NCBI GenBank assembly: GCA_023247285.1
Contig: JAHFGU010000027.1
Location: 1-14,881 of the forward strand
DNA from: Candidatus Omnitrophota bacterium
GTDB taxonomy: Bacteria; Omnitrophota; Koll11; Aquiviventales; Aquiviventaceae
DNA length: 14,881 bases
Reading direction: 5' to 3'
A program made the translations under genes and the position numbers. The notes under the pieces are model-generated. The model was not told the origin of the DNA, searched no databases, and saw nothing but the letters and a program-made list of their open reading frames with translations. Shown in pieces: positions 7,575 to 13,378 of this stretch; within the stretch, counting starts at the first letter, position 1; every line of letters begins with the position of its first letter.

Positions 7575-8866
7575 CCGCGCGGATCGAGAAGCGCCGGGCC
7601 CGCGTCGGCGTGATCGGCCTGGGCTATGTCGGGCTGCCGCTCGCCGTCGAGTTCGCGAAGGCCGGCTTTCGCGTGACGGGCATTGACTTGGACCCGGCGC
7701 GGCTGGCCGGGGTCAACCGGGCGCGCTCCTACATCCAGGACGTGGCCTCCACCGAGCTGCGCGCGCTGCGGCGCGCCGGCCGGCTGTCAGCCACCTCGTC
7801 GTTTGACGCGCTGGGCCGCCAGGATGCGATCATCATCTGCGTGCCGACCCCGCTGCGCAAGACGCGGGAGCCGGACATGTCCTATATCCTCTCAGCGACC
7901 GATCAGATCGCCCGGCACGTGCGGCGTGGCCAGCTGATCGTCTTGGAGAGCACGACCTATCCCGGCACCACCGACGAGGTGGTCCTGCCAGCACTCGAGG
8001 CGCGCGGCCTGACGGTCGGCCGCGATTTCTGCCTGGCGTTCTCGCCGGAGCGCATCGACCCTGGCAACCCCACCTTCACCACGCGCACCATCCCCAAAGT
8101 CATCGGGGGGATCACCCCCCGGTGCACCAAACTGGCCGCCGCCCTGTACGGCACCGCGATCCAGCGGACCGTGCCGGTGTCCTCCTCGAAAGTCGCCGAG
8201 ATGGTCAAGCTGCTCGAGAACACCTTCCGCGCGGTCAACATCGGCTTGGTGAACGAGATCGCGCTCATCTGCGACCGGCTGGGCATCGACGTCTGGGAAG
8301 TGATCGACGCGGCGAAGACCAAGCCCTTCGGGTTCATGGCGTTTTACCCGGGTCCGGGGATCGGCGGCCACTGCATCCCCAGCGACCCGATGTACTTGGC
8401 CTGGAAAGTGCGGGTGCACGGGTTCGAGGCCCGGTTCATCGAGCTGGCCACGCAGATCAACGGCTCCATGCCGGAGCACGTCGTGGACAAGGTGAGCCAG
8501 GTGCTGAACAGCCGCGGCAAACCGATGAAGGGCGCCCGGATTCTGCAATTGGGGTTGGCCTACAAGCGTGACGTGGGCGACACGCGGGATTCGCCGGCGT
8601 TCGACATCGCCCGGTTGCTGGAGCTGCGCGGCGCGCGCGTGCGGTATCACGATCCCTTCGTGCCGTCCGCTGAGCTGAACGGCCTCCGCCGGCGCTCGGT
8701 TCCGCTCACCGCCGCGACCCTGCGGCGGTCGGACTGCGTCGTGCTGGTCACGAACCACACGAGTGTGGACTACGACGCCGTCCTGCGGCATGCGCCGGCG
8801 ATCGTCGACACGCGCAACCAGTATCAGGGCCTGCGCCGGCGTTCGCGGCGCGTGGTCAAGCTCTGA
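7523..8866 (+). CDS. wbpA: UDP-N-acetylhexosamine 6-dehydrogenase (WbpA-like)
   Basis: This enzyme belongs to the nucleotide-sugar dehydrogenase family that oxidises UDP-GlcNAc or UDP-GalNAc to the uronic acid. The Rossmann motif is GLGYVG at residues 32-37. GPGIGGHCIPSDPMYLAWK contains catalytic Cys284. The motif is closer to WbpA (GGHCIP) than to UDP-glucose dehydrogenases, and SYIQDV and FIELATQIN also resemble WbpA. I chose ATG 7523 (447 residues) because GGGGAGG at 7505-7511 forms a good Shine-Dalgarno. A GTG at 7466 would add 19 residues with no supporting signal. The start lies inside rmlD (52-nt overlap). Together with the epimerase at 9097 it could give UDP-GalNAcA, and with the aminotransferase at 10011 it could feed an amino-uronic acid. 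The substrate remains inferred. Confidence 0.87.
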   Translation: MGRSRSGVSAPAPLAQLAARIEKRRARVGVIGLGYVGLPLAVEFAKAGFRVTGIDLDPARLAGVNRARSYIQDVASTELRALRRAGRLSATSSFDALGRQDAIIICVPTPLRKTREPDMSYILSATDQIARHVRRGQLIVLESTTYPGTTDEVVLPALEARGLTVGRDFCLAFSPERIDPGNPTFTTRTIPKVIGGITPRCTKLAAALYGTAIQRTVPVSSSKVAEMVKLLENTFRAVNIGLVNEIALICDRLGIDVWEVIDAAKTKPFGFMAFYPGPGIGGHCIPSDPMYLAWKVRVHGFEARFIELATQINGSMPEHVVDKVSQVLNSRGKPMKGARILQLGLAYKRDVGDTRDSPAFDIARLLELRGARVRYHDPFVPSAELNGLRRRSVPLTAATLRRSDCVVLVTNHTSVDYDAVLRHAPAIVDTRNQYQGLRRRSRRVVKL

Positions 8867-8869
8867 TCG

Positions 8870-9094
8870 ATGAAGACGACAGCGATGCGCCGGCGGCCGG
8901 CGGACGCGCGGCCGGCGGTGACCTTGTGGTGCTGCTTTTGCGGCAGCCGGCTGTCCGGATCCTCATGGACGCGGCGCGCGTGCCCGAGCTGCGGCGCGCG
9001 GCTGGTGCTTGAGCGCGACCCCGCGGGCTGCGTGATCGCCCTTCGGGTGGCCATGTGCGGCACCCCGGCGTGCTGCCAAATGCGGAGGCGATAG
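8870..9094 (+). CDS. Small double-CxxC (zinc-ribbon-like) protein, unknown function
   Basis: This 74-residue basic protein fills the gap between the dehydrogenase (stop 8866) and the epimerase (ATG 9097) almost exactly. Its ATG is 3 nt after one stop, and its own stop is 2 nt before the next start. Cys21-x2-Cys24 (WCCFCG) and Cys38-x2-Cys41 (CPSCGARL) are spaced like a zinc ribbon or rubredoxin-like knuckle pair. Further Cys residues are at 22, 54, 63, 68 and 69. No signal peptide or membrane segment is seen, so it would be cytoplasmic. The 3' end also holds the Shine-Dalgarno (GGAGG, 9084-9088) for the epimerase. The exact fit and ordered Cys pairs support a real gene, but its role, perhaps a partner or regulator of the sugar enzymes, is unknown. 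Confidence 0.6.
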   Translation: MKTTAMRRRPADARPAVTLWCCFCGSRLSGSSWTRRACPSCGARLVLERDPAGCVIALRVAMCGTPACCQMRRR

Positions 9095-9096
9095 AC

Positions 9097-10038
9097 ATGG
9101 CGCGGTATCTGGTCACCGGAGGGGTCGGCTTCATCGGCTCGCACATCGTGGACCGGCTGGTGGCGGAGGGGCACCAGGTCCGGATCCTGGATGATCTGTC
9201 CTCGGGCAGGCTGGAGAATCTTGCCGGCGTTCAGGACCGGGTGGAGTTTATCCGCGGGGATATCCGCGATGGAACCGCGATCCACAAGGCGGTCCACGGC
9301 ATCGAGTACGTGATCCACGAGGCGGCCTGGCGCAGCGTGCCGAAGTCGATGGCCGATCCGGTTGGCTACACCGACGTCAACGTGCTGGCCACCGTCCGGC
9401 TGCTTGAGGCGGCGGCGACAGCCAAGATCAAGCGCGTGGTCAACATCTCCTCGAGCTCCGTCTACGGGGAAACGGACCGGATGCCGCTGCGCGAGGACAT
9501 GCCGACAGCGCCCGTCTCGCCGTACGCCGCCTCGAAGCTGGCCACCGAGCTCTTCTGCGGGCTCTTCACCCGCGGCTTCGGGCTGGAGACGGTGTCGGTC
9601 CGCTACTTCAACGTCTTCGGGCCGCGCCAGAGCCTGGAGAACGACTACGCGGTGGTCATCCCCAAGTTCATCGCGTGCCTGCTGCGCAAGGAGTCGCCGC
9701 CGGTGTACGGCGACGGCCTGCAGTCCCGCGATTTCACCTATGTCGAGAACGTGGTCGAGGGCACGCTGCTCGCCGCCCGGGCGCCGGGGGTCAGCGGCGA
9801 GGCGTTCAACATCGCGCTCGGCGAAGAGCATACGGTGATCGACCTGCTCAACGAGCTCAACACCATCTTCGGTTCGTCGGTGAAGCCCAAGCTGCTGCCG
9901 CCGCGGCCCGGCGATGTGCGGCGCACCTTGGCGGATTCATCGAAGGCGCAGCGGCTGCTCGGCTTCACAGGCAAGGTCCGGTTCGCCGAGGGGCTCGCTC
10001 GCACCGCCGCATGGTTCCGCGAGCACCCGCCCGGATAA
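9097..10038 (+). CDS. NAD-dependent UDP-sugar 4-epimerase (WbpP/GalE-like)
   Basis: This extended-SDR epimerase of 313 residues most resembles UDP-GlcNAc/UDP-GalNAc C4 epimerases of the WbpP/TviC kind. The cofactor motif is TGGVGFIGS at 7-15 (Val replaces the usual Ala). HEAAWRSVPKS and NISSSSVYG follow, with catalytic YAASK (Y143, K147), and VRYFNVFGPRQ then AVVIPKFI are typical of WbpP relatives. The ATG at 9097 is preceded by GGAGG at 9084-9088 with 8-nt spacing, a clear start; an in-frame GTG at 9055 lacks support. Paired with the WbpA-like dehydrogenase it would interconvert GlcNAc and GalNAc forms, or their uronic acids. UDP-glucose or UDP-glucuronate as substrate is also possible given ugd in the same cluster. 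Confidence 0.85.
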   Translation: MARYLVTGGVGFIGSHIVDRLVAEGHQVRILDDLSSGRLENLAGVQDRVEFIRGDIRDGTAIHKAVHGIEYVIHEAAWRSVPKSMADPVGYTDVNVLATVRLLEAAATAKIKRVVNISSSSVYGETDRMPLREDMPTAPVSPYAASKLATELFCGLFTRGFGLETVSVRYFNVFGPRQSLENDYAVVIPKFIACLLRKESPPVYGDGLQSRDFTYVENVVEGTLLAARAPGVSGEAFNIALGEEHTVIDLLNELNTIFGSSVKPKLLPPRPGDVRRTLADSSKAQRLLGFTGKVRFAEGLARTAAWFREHPPG

Positions 10039-11189
10039 CGCAGGCCTCCCGCTCCATCGGCGCCTTGCCGCAGATTCCCTTGGTCGACCTCCGGGCGGAG
10101 TACGCCTCGATCCGCTCAGAGATCGATGAGGCCATCCACCGGGTGCTGCCGCAGGGCCGGTTCATCCTCGGGCCGGAGGTCGAGTCTCTCGAGCAAGAGC
10201 TGGCCGCGTCGTGCGGTGTTGCGCACGCGGTGGCGGTGGGCTCGGGCACGGACGCGCTGATCCTGGCCCTTCGCGCGTGCGGGATCCGGCCCGGCGATGA
10301 GGTCGTCACCCCCGCCGTCAGCTTCTTCGCCACCGCCGAGGCGATCCTTGCCGTGGGTGCTGTGCCGGTCTTCGCGGATATCGATCCAGCGACCTGCACC
10401 CTGGATCCGGCGCAGGTTGAAGCGTGCCTGACCCCCCGCACCGCAGCCCTGCTGCCGGTGCACCTCTACGGCCATCCCTGCGACATGGAGCCGCTGCTGG
10501 CGCTGGCGCGCGCGCGCCGGCTGAAGGTCATCGAGGATGCGGCCCAGGCCATCGGGGCGCGGATTGGAGGCCGTCCAGTCGGCTCGTTCGGGGACGCGGC
10601 CGCGCTCAGTTTTTATCCCACGAAAAATCTCGGGGCCTACGGCGATGGCGGCATGGTGCTGACCGACGACGCGGCGGTCGCCGAACAGGTGCGGCTCTTG
10701 CGCGGGCATGGCAGCCGCGGCGCCTACCAGCACGTGGCCATCGGCCTGAACAGCCGGCTCGATGAGCTGCAGGCGGCGGTGCTGCGGGTGAAGTTGCGGC
10801 ACCTCGATGCGTGGACCCAAGCCAGGCGAAGCCATGCGCAGCGCTACGCCGAGGCGTTCCGGCGGCACCGGCTCGAATCGCTGGCGCGCCTGCCCGAGGA
10901 GCGAGCCGGGGCGACGCACGTGTACCATCGCTACGTCATCCGGACCCCGCAGCGCGACCGGCTGCTCGCTGCGCTTGCGCACGCTAGGATCGAGTGCCAG
11001 GTGGCCTACCCGTCGACGCTGCCCTCGCAGCCGGCTCTTGCGGCCATAACTTGGCCCCGGGCTTCCTATCCCAACGCCGAAGCCCTCTGCCGCGACAACC
11101 TCTCGCTGCCGATATACCCGCAGCTCACCCCAGCACTCATCGACCGCATCGTGGAGGCCATCGCCGACGCGCTGCGCCAGGAAGCCTGA
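10011..11189 (+). CDS. DegT/DnrJ/EryC1 sugar aminotransferase (WbpE-like)
   Basis: This PLP enzyme transfers an amino group, usually from glutamate, to a keto sugar nucleotide. The family start IPLVDLRAEY is followed by GSGTDALILALRA (phosphate-binding loop) and EDAAQAIGA. Then comes FYPTKNLGAYGDGG with the PLP lysine, Lys205 in this numbering, and later GLNSRLDELQAAVL. With ATG 10011 it has 392 residues and overlaps the epimerase by 28 nt. A TTG at 10065 would give a more typical N-terminus (MPQIPLVDL) and 374 residues, and either may be used. Position and motifs suggest action on a 3-keto uronic acid (WbpE type) or on the 4-keto-6-deoxy sugar made by rmlB. No WbpB-type oxidase or N-acetyltransferase is in the window, so the amino-sugar pathway is incomplete here. 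Confidence 0.88.
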   Translation: MVPRAPARITQASRSIGALPQIPLVDLRAEYASIRSEIDEAIHRVLPQGRFILGPEVESLEQELAASCGVAHAVAVGSGTDALILALRACGIRPGDEVVTPAVSFFATAEAILAVGAVPVFADIDPATCTLDPAQVEACLTPRTAALLPVHLYGHPCDMEPLLALARARRLKVIEDAAQAIGARIGGRPVGSFGDAAALSFYPTKNLGAYGDGGMVLTDDAAVAEQVRLLRGHGSRGAYQHVAIGLNSRLDELQAAVLRVKLRHLDAWTQARRSHAQRYAEAFRRHRLESLARLPEERAGATHVYHRYVIRTPQRDRLLAALAHARIECQVAYPSTLPSQPALAAITWPRASYPNAEALCRDNLSLPIYPQLTPALIDRIVEAIADALRQEA

Positions 11190-11218
11190 CGCGCCGGCTG
11201 CCCGCGGCGATCCTAGGT

Positions 11219-11248
11219 ATGGCGCGCATCCCCAGCGCTCATTCTTAG
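11219..11248 (+). pseudogene. Severed original 5' end of the oxidase gene
   Basis: An ATG at 11219 encodes MARIPSAHS and then meets a TAG (11246-11248) formed exactly at the left end of the inserted element. If the 294-bp element and one TTA copy (11248-11544, 297 bp) are removed, codon nine (TCT) is followed by TAT GAC GTG. The frame then runs on as MARIPSAHSYDVAIVGGG, a standard start for this oxidase family. The fragment lies 29 nt after the aminotransferase stop, so the original gene was the next member of the operon. AGGT directly before the ATG is only a weak ribosome-binding signal. Confidence 0.8.
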
Positions 11249-11273
11249 AGCCCCTCACAGCATGCCCACATGG
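11248..11273 (+). repeat. Left terminal inverted repeat (26 bp) of the MITE-like element
   Basis: This exact reverse complement of 11516-11541 begins GAGCCCC. The preceding base A11247 also pairs with T11542, but both belong to the TTA target duplication. It contains an in-frame ATG (11270-11272) that could open an element-encoded N-terminal extension of the oxidase. Confidence 0.92.
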
Positions 11274-11288
11274 TCGCGTTGCGCGCGC

Positions 11289-11376
11289 CAGGCCGCCATC
11301 TGCAAGGAACGACGACGACGGCGTATCAGCCAGCAGCGATACGCCGAGGAGGCGTGACGCCGCAGATGGCGGCCTG
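11289..11376. repeat. Nested inverted repeats inside the MITE-like element (left half)
   Basis: An outer perfect 15-bp repeat (CAGGCCGCCATCTGC at 11289-11303, complement at 11362-11376) encloses an inner perfect 9-bp stem. The inner stem is CGGCGTATC at 11319-11327 pairing with GATACGCCG at 11338-11346 around a 10-nt loop. Such nesting would give a stable cruciform or RNA fold. Confidence 0.8.
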
Positions 11377-11444
11377 CCGCCGCAACCTGGAAACTCGACG
11401 ATGGGCTGGGCCGATCCGCCTCGCCGCGCGGCGTTGCTCGTCGT

Positions 11445-11472
11445 CGGCGTACCTCGACCCCTCAGTACGCCG
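11445..11472. repeat. Hairpin inside the MITE-like element (right half)
   Basis: CGGCGTAC at 11445-11452 pairs perfectly with GTACGCCG at 11465-11472 around a 12-nt loop. It resembles the left-half stem (both contain GGCGTA), which suggests that the two halves of the element are diverged copies of one inverted sequence. Confidence 0.75.
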
Positions 11473-11515
11473 TCCTCCTCGCGCCTTGCGCGGCTCGCAG
11501 CTCGGCCCAGCGCGG

Positions 11516-11541
11516 CCATGTGGGCATGCTGTGAGGGGCTC
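11516..11541 (-). repeat. Right terminal inverted repeat (26 bp) of the MITE-like element
   Basis: This exact reverse complement of 11248-11273 is followed by the second TTA (11542-11544). It supplies a GTG (11531) in frame with the oxidase. It also supplies GAGGGG (11533-11538), a Shine-Dalgarno-like sequence 10 nt before another in-frame GTG (11549), so the repeat may have rebuilt translation initiation for the interrupted gene. Confidence 0.92.
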
Positions 11542-12736
11542 TTATGACGTGGCGATTGTGGGCGGCGGAATCGTTGGTCTTGCCACCGCGTACGCCTGCC
11601 TGCAGCGCATGCCGGGGTGCCGCGTGGCGGTGCTGGAGAAAGAGCCGCGGGTCGGCGCACATCAGACCGGCCACAACAGCGGGGTCATCCATTCCGGGAT
11701 TTACTATCGGCCAGGGTCGCTGAAAGCTGCGGCGTGCGTAGCCGGCGCAGCACTCCTGCGGCGCTTCTGCGACGAGCGCGGCGTCCCCTACCGCATCACC
11801 GGCAAGCTGATCGTGGCGACCTCGTCGGATGAGCTGCCGCGGCTCACCCAGCTGTATGCGCGCGGCCAGGCGAATGGGATCGAAGGACTGGCGCTGGTCG
11901 GCCCGGAGCGAATCCGCGAGCTGGAGCCGCATGCCCGCGGCGTGCAAGCGCTCCATGTGCCCGGGGCAGGCGTGGTGGAGTATCCTGCCGTGGCCGAAGC
12001 GCTGGCCCGCGCCATCCGAGAGTTCGGCGGGGAGGTGGTGACATCAGCGCGCGTGCTGCGCGGCCGGAGGCGGGACAGAGCCTGGAGGCTCGACACGACG
12101 GCCGGCGAGGTGCGCAGCGCGTGGCTGGTGACCTGCGGGGGGCTGCACGCCGACCGCGTAGCCGCCGCAGCCGGCGCCCGCCCGGGGATCGCGATTGTGC
12201 CGTTCCGAGGGGACTACTATGCGCTGGTGCCTGCGCGGCGGTCGCTGGTCAACACGATGATCTATCCGGTGCCGGACCCAGTGTTTCCATTCCTCGGCGT
12301 CCACTTCACGCGCGGCCTCAGCGGCGAGGTGCATGTTGGGCCGAGCGCGGTCCTCGCGCTGAAGCGGGAAGGGTATGGCCGGACGGACGTGAGCATCGCG
12401 GATACGCTGGCGATGGCCCGCCAGCCTGGGTTCTGGCGGATGGCCCGCGCCTATTGGCGGACCGGCGCGCGGGAATTCCTCCACGCCTTCAGCCGCGCCG
12501 CGTTCGTCCGCGCAGCGCAGCACTTGGTGCCGGAACTCGACGCAGCTGACCTAGCCCCGCATCCCAGCGGCGTGCGCGCCCAGGCGGTGGATGTCCAGGG
12601 CCGGCTGCTCGATGACTTTGTGCTGCTGCAGGATGACCACGCCCTCCATGCGCTAAATGTCCCCTCGCCTGCCGCGACCGCCTCGCTGCGCATCGGCCAG
12701 CTCATCGCCGATCGCGTGGCGCTCTTGACGGTGTGA
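11531..12736 (+). CDS. lhgO: FAD-dependent L-2-hydroxyglutarate oxidase (LhgO-like), 5' end rebuilt by insertion
   Basis: LhgO oxidises L-2-hydroxyglutarate to 2-oxoglutarate and passes electrons to the membrane quinone pool. The FAD dinucleotide motif GGGIVGLATA is at residues 11-20, GHNSGVIHSGIYY at 47-59 is a strong family signature, and PFRGDYYAL and YPVPDPVFPFLGVHFTR are also typical. The 401-residue product from GTG 11531 has a normal length. The original start was ATG 11219, now cut off by the MITE-like element. Present alternatives are GTG 11531, GTG 11549 (behind GAGGGG), or ATG 11270, which would add 87 element-encoded residues. The catalytic domain shows no frameshift, so function may persist. 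It sits after WbpA/WbpE-like genes, and WbpB-type oxidases release 2-hydroxyglutarate, so it may recycle that by-product. Other DAO-family oxidases are less likely. Confidence 0.82.
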   Translation: MRGSYDVAIVGGGIVGLATAYACLQRMPGCRVAVLEKEPRVGAHQTGHNSGVIHSGIYYRPGSLKAAACVAGAALLRRFCDERGVPYRITGKLIVATSSDELPRLTQLYARGQANGIEGLALVGPERIRELEPHARGVQALHVPGAGVVEYPAVAEALARAIREFGGEVVTSARVLRGRRRDRAWRLDTTAGEVRSAWLVTCGGLHADRVAAAAGARPGIAIVPFRGDYYALVPARRSLVNTMIYPVPDPVFPFLGVHFTRGLSGEVHVGPSAVLALKREGYGRTDVSIADTLAMARQPGFWRMARAYWRTGAREFLHAFSRAAFVRAAQHLVPELDAADLAPHPSGVRAQAVDVQGRLLDDFVLLQDDHALHALNVPSPAATASLRIGQLIADRVALLTV

Positions 12737-12796
12737 TGACAGATGTGGTACGGTTGCCACAGATCGTTCGACCTTGACAACTGGTTCGGCCGAAGT

Positions 12797-12895
12797 GAAT
12801 CCCGAACGGGCAAACCTACGGTGACGTAGGGACGCAAAGCCACGGGCCCGCGTGTCGACTAGGCCGACAACGGGCCGCCGAGCTGCCGAAGGTTC
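12797..12895 (+). ncRNA. Cyclic di-GMP-I (GEMM-I) riboswitch, first copy
   Basis: The conserved core GGGCAAACC (12808-12816) leads into stem P2, CCTACG-GTGA-CGTAGG, capped by a GNRA tetraloop. GGGACGCAAAGCC follows, then a P3 stem (CGGGCCCG paired with CGGGCC, with an inner TGTCG/CGACA helix) and the 3' element CCGAGCTGCCGAAGG. This matches the GEMM-I consensus in order and spacing. The base before GGCAAACC is G, which I recall as the c-di-GMP form; A there marks the cGAMP subclass. A terminator-like hairpin at 12914-12968 is the probable expression platform. The nearest possible gene is the small ORF at 13054, so the controlled gene is uncertain; read-through would reach the second switch. 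Confidence 0.88.
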
Positions 12896-12913
12896 CACAG
12901 CTATTACGGGTAC

Positions 12914-12968
12914 GGAAAGCCGGCTGCTCCGGACGTGGTTCTGTTCGGAATGGCCGGCTTCCTTGTTT
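12914..12968 (+). terminator. Intrinsic-terminator-like hairpin after the first riboswitch
   Basis: GGAA (A bulge) GCCGGC at 12914-12924 pairs with GCCGGCTTCC at 12953-12962 and is followed by TTGTTT (12963-12968). The stem has ten pairs, the loop is about 28 nt, and the U-rich tail is short. It lies 19 nt after the aptamer, which is the expected place for a transcription-control platform. The long loop lowers certainty. Confidence 0.6.
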
Positions 12969-13053
12969 GGATCTCGGCTTCCCTCAGAGCCGCTGACCCG
13001 AACCGGCGAGCTGAGCCTTCATCATCGAAGCTTCTAATGTGCAGGAGGTCGTG

Positions 13054-13164
13054 ATGAAGAGCCGCTGGAACGGTACGCAGCAGGCGCTCGACAATTCATC
13101 CCGCACGTGTTCTGCGTTCCATTCGTCATCCCACCGACTGACCTGGAGGTGCCCGCCTCGCTGA
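13054..13164 (+). CDS. Possible 36-residue small ORF between the two riboswitches
   Basis: An ATG at 13054 follows a strong Shine-Dalgarno (AGGAGG, 13043-13048, 5-nt spacing). It opens a short frame, starting MKSRWNGTQQALDNS and ending at the TGA of 13162-13164. The product has no signal peptide, membrane segment or known motif, and is rich in Ser, Arg and Cys. It lies downstream of the first riboswitch and its terminator, where a regulated gene would be expected. It may be a true small gene, the remnant of a lost gene, or only a ribosome-binding site left behind by a deletion. The rest of the 12737-13378 interval holds only the two riboswitches and their hairpins. Confidence 0.28.
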   Translation: MKSRWNGTQQALDNSSRTCSAFHSSSHRLTWRCPPR

Positions 13165-13194
13165 GCCCATGCACAATCCAGGTGTCTGCATGTC

Positions 13195-13288
13195 AATTCC
13201 CGAACGGGCAAACCTACGGTGACGTAGGGACGCAAAGCCACGGGCCCCGCGGGTGAGCGGAGCGGGGTAGCCGGGTTACCGAAGGAGA
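13195..13288 (+). ncRNA. Cyclic di-GMP-I (GEMM-I) riboswitch, second copy
   Basis: Bases 13198-13247 are identical to 12800-12849 of the first copy, covering the 5' strand of P1, the GGGCAAACC core, the GTGA-capped P2, GGGACGCAAAGCC and the start of P3. The P3 stem then differs (CCCCGC paired with GCGGGG), followed by the consensus 3' element TAGCCGGGTTACCGAAGG, which is closer to the canonical form than in the first copy. P1 closes by TTCC (13197-13200) with GGAG near 13284. The exported-protein gene starts about 90 nt downstream in the same direction, making it the clear target. Confidence 0.93.
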
Positions 13289-13308
13289 CGCTGCTTTTCC
13301 GGGTCCAC

Positions 13309-13342
13309 CGCCGGTTGCCCAGATATGTTCGGGCAGCCGGCG
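13309..13342 (+). promoter_or_regulatory. Candidate expression-platform hairpin of the second riboswitch
   Basis: CGCCGGTTGCCC (13309-13320) pairs over 12 positions, one of them U-G, with GGGCAGCCGGCG (13331-13342) around a 10-nt loop. No U-run follows (AAGTGCTTG), so it is not a standard intrinsic terminator. Its left arm contains CCGGTT (13312-13317), which could instead pair with AACCGG (13363-13368) next to the gene's Shine-Dalgarno, offering a possible translation switch. That alternative pairing is inference. Confidence 0.5.
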
Positions 13343-13378
13343 AAGTGCTTGATGGACATCCAAACCGGAGGGGAAGCG

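Larger units (their letters stand above)
11248..11541. mobile_element. MITE-like non-autonomous insertion element, 294 bp
   Basis: The element is bounded by perfect 26-bp inverted repeats starting GAGCCCCTCACAGCATGCCC, with imperfect similarity continuing inward for roughly 75 bp in all (both arms share CAAGG then GACGGCGTA). TTA flanks it on both sides (11245-11247 and 11542-11544), a 3-bp target duplication. It contains no transposase, and three inner hairpins make it strongly foldable. Removing element plus one TTA (297 bp, 99 codons) repairs the downstream gene, which proves the boundaries. TTA fits the TNA targets known for the IS1031 subgroup of IS5-family elements, but the parent transposon is not in the window, so the family is inferred. 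From ATG 11270 in the left repeat the plus-strand frame is open straight into the oxidase gene. Confidence 0.9.

Noticed and set aside
9055..9096. GTG 9055 as the epimerase start
   Set aside because: It would add 14 residues before the canonical Rossmann start, without a ribosome-binding site; ATG 9097 has GGAGG at ideal distance.
11270..11530. Native 87-residue N-terminal domain of the oxidase from ATG 11270
   Set aside because: This stretch is encoded by the inserted element, and the restored empty site shows the original start at 11219.
12744..12761. Small TGTGG/CCACA hairpin after the oxidase stop as a terminator
   Set aside because: Only five pairs and no following T-run.
12774..12802. 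Perfect TTGACA (12774-12779) as the promoter of the first riboswitch
   Set aside because: No acceptable -10 at 16-18 bp (GAATCC at best), and a start near 12806 would cut off the 5' strand of the aptamer.
12451..13241. Two minus-strand frames sharing the same N-terminus MALRPYVTVGLPVR (12451-12843 and 12984-13241)
   Set aside because: The shared peptide is simply the reverse complement of the duplicated riboswitch core, not a duplicated gene.
13038..13255. Second open frame through the inter-riboswitch region (FIPHVFCVPFVIPPTDL) as a gene remnant
   Set aside because: It has no start codon, runs through the riboswitch core, and matches no family I recognise.
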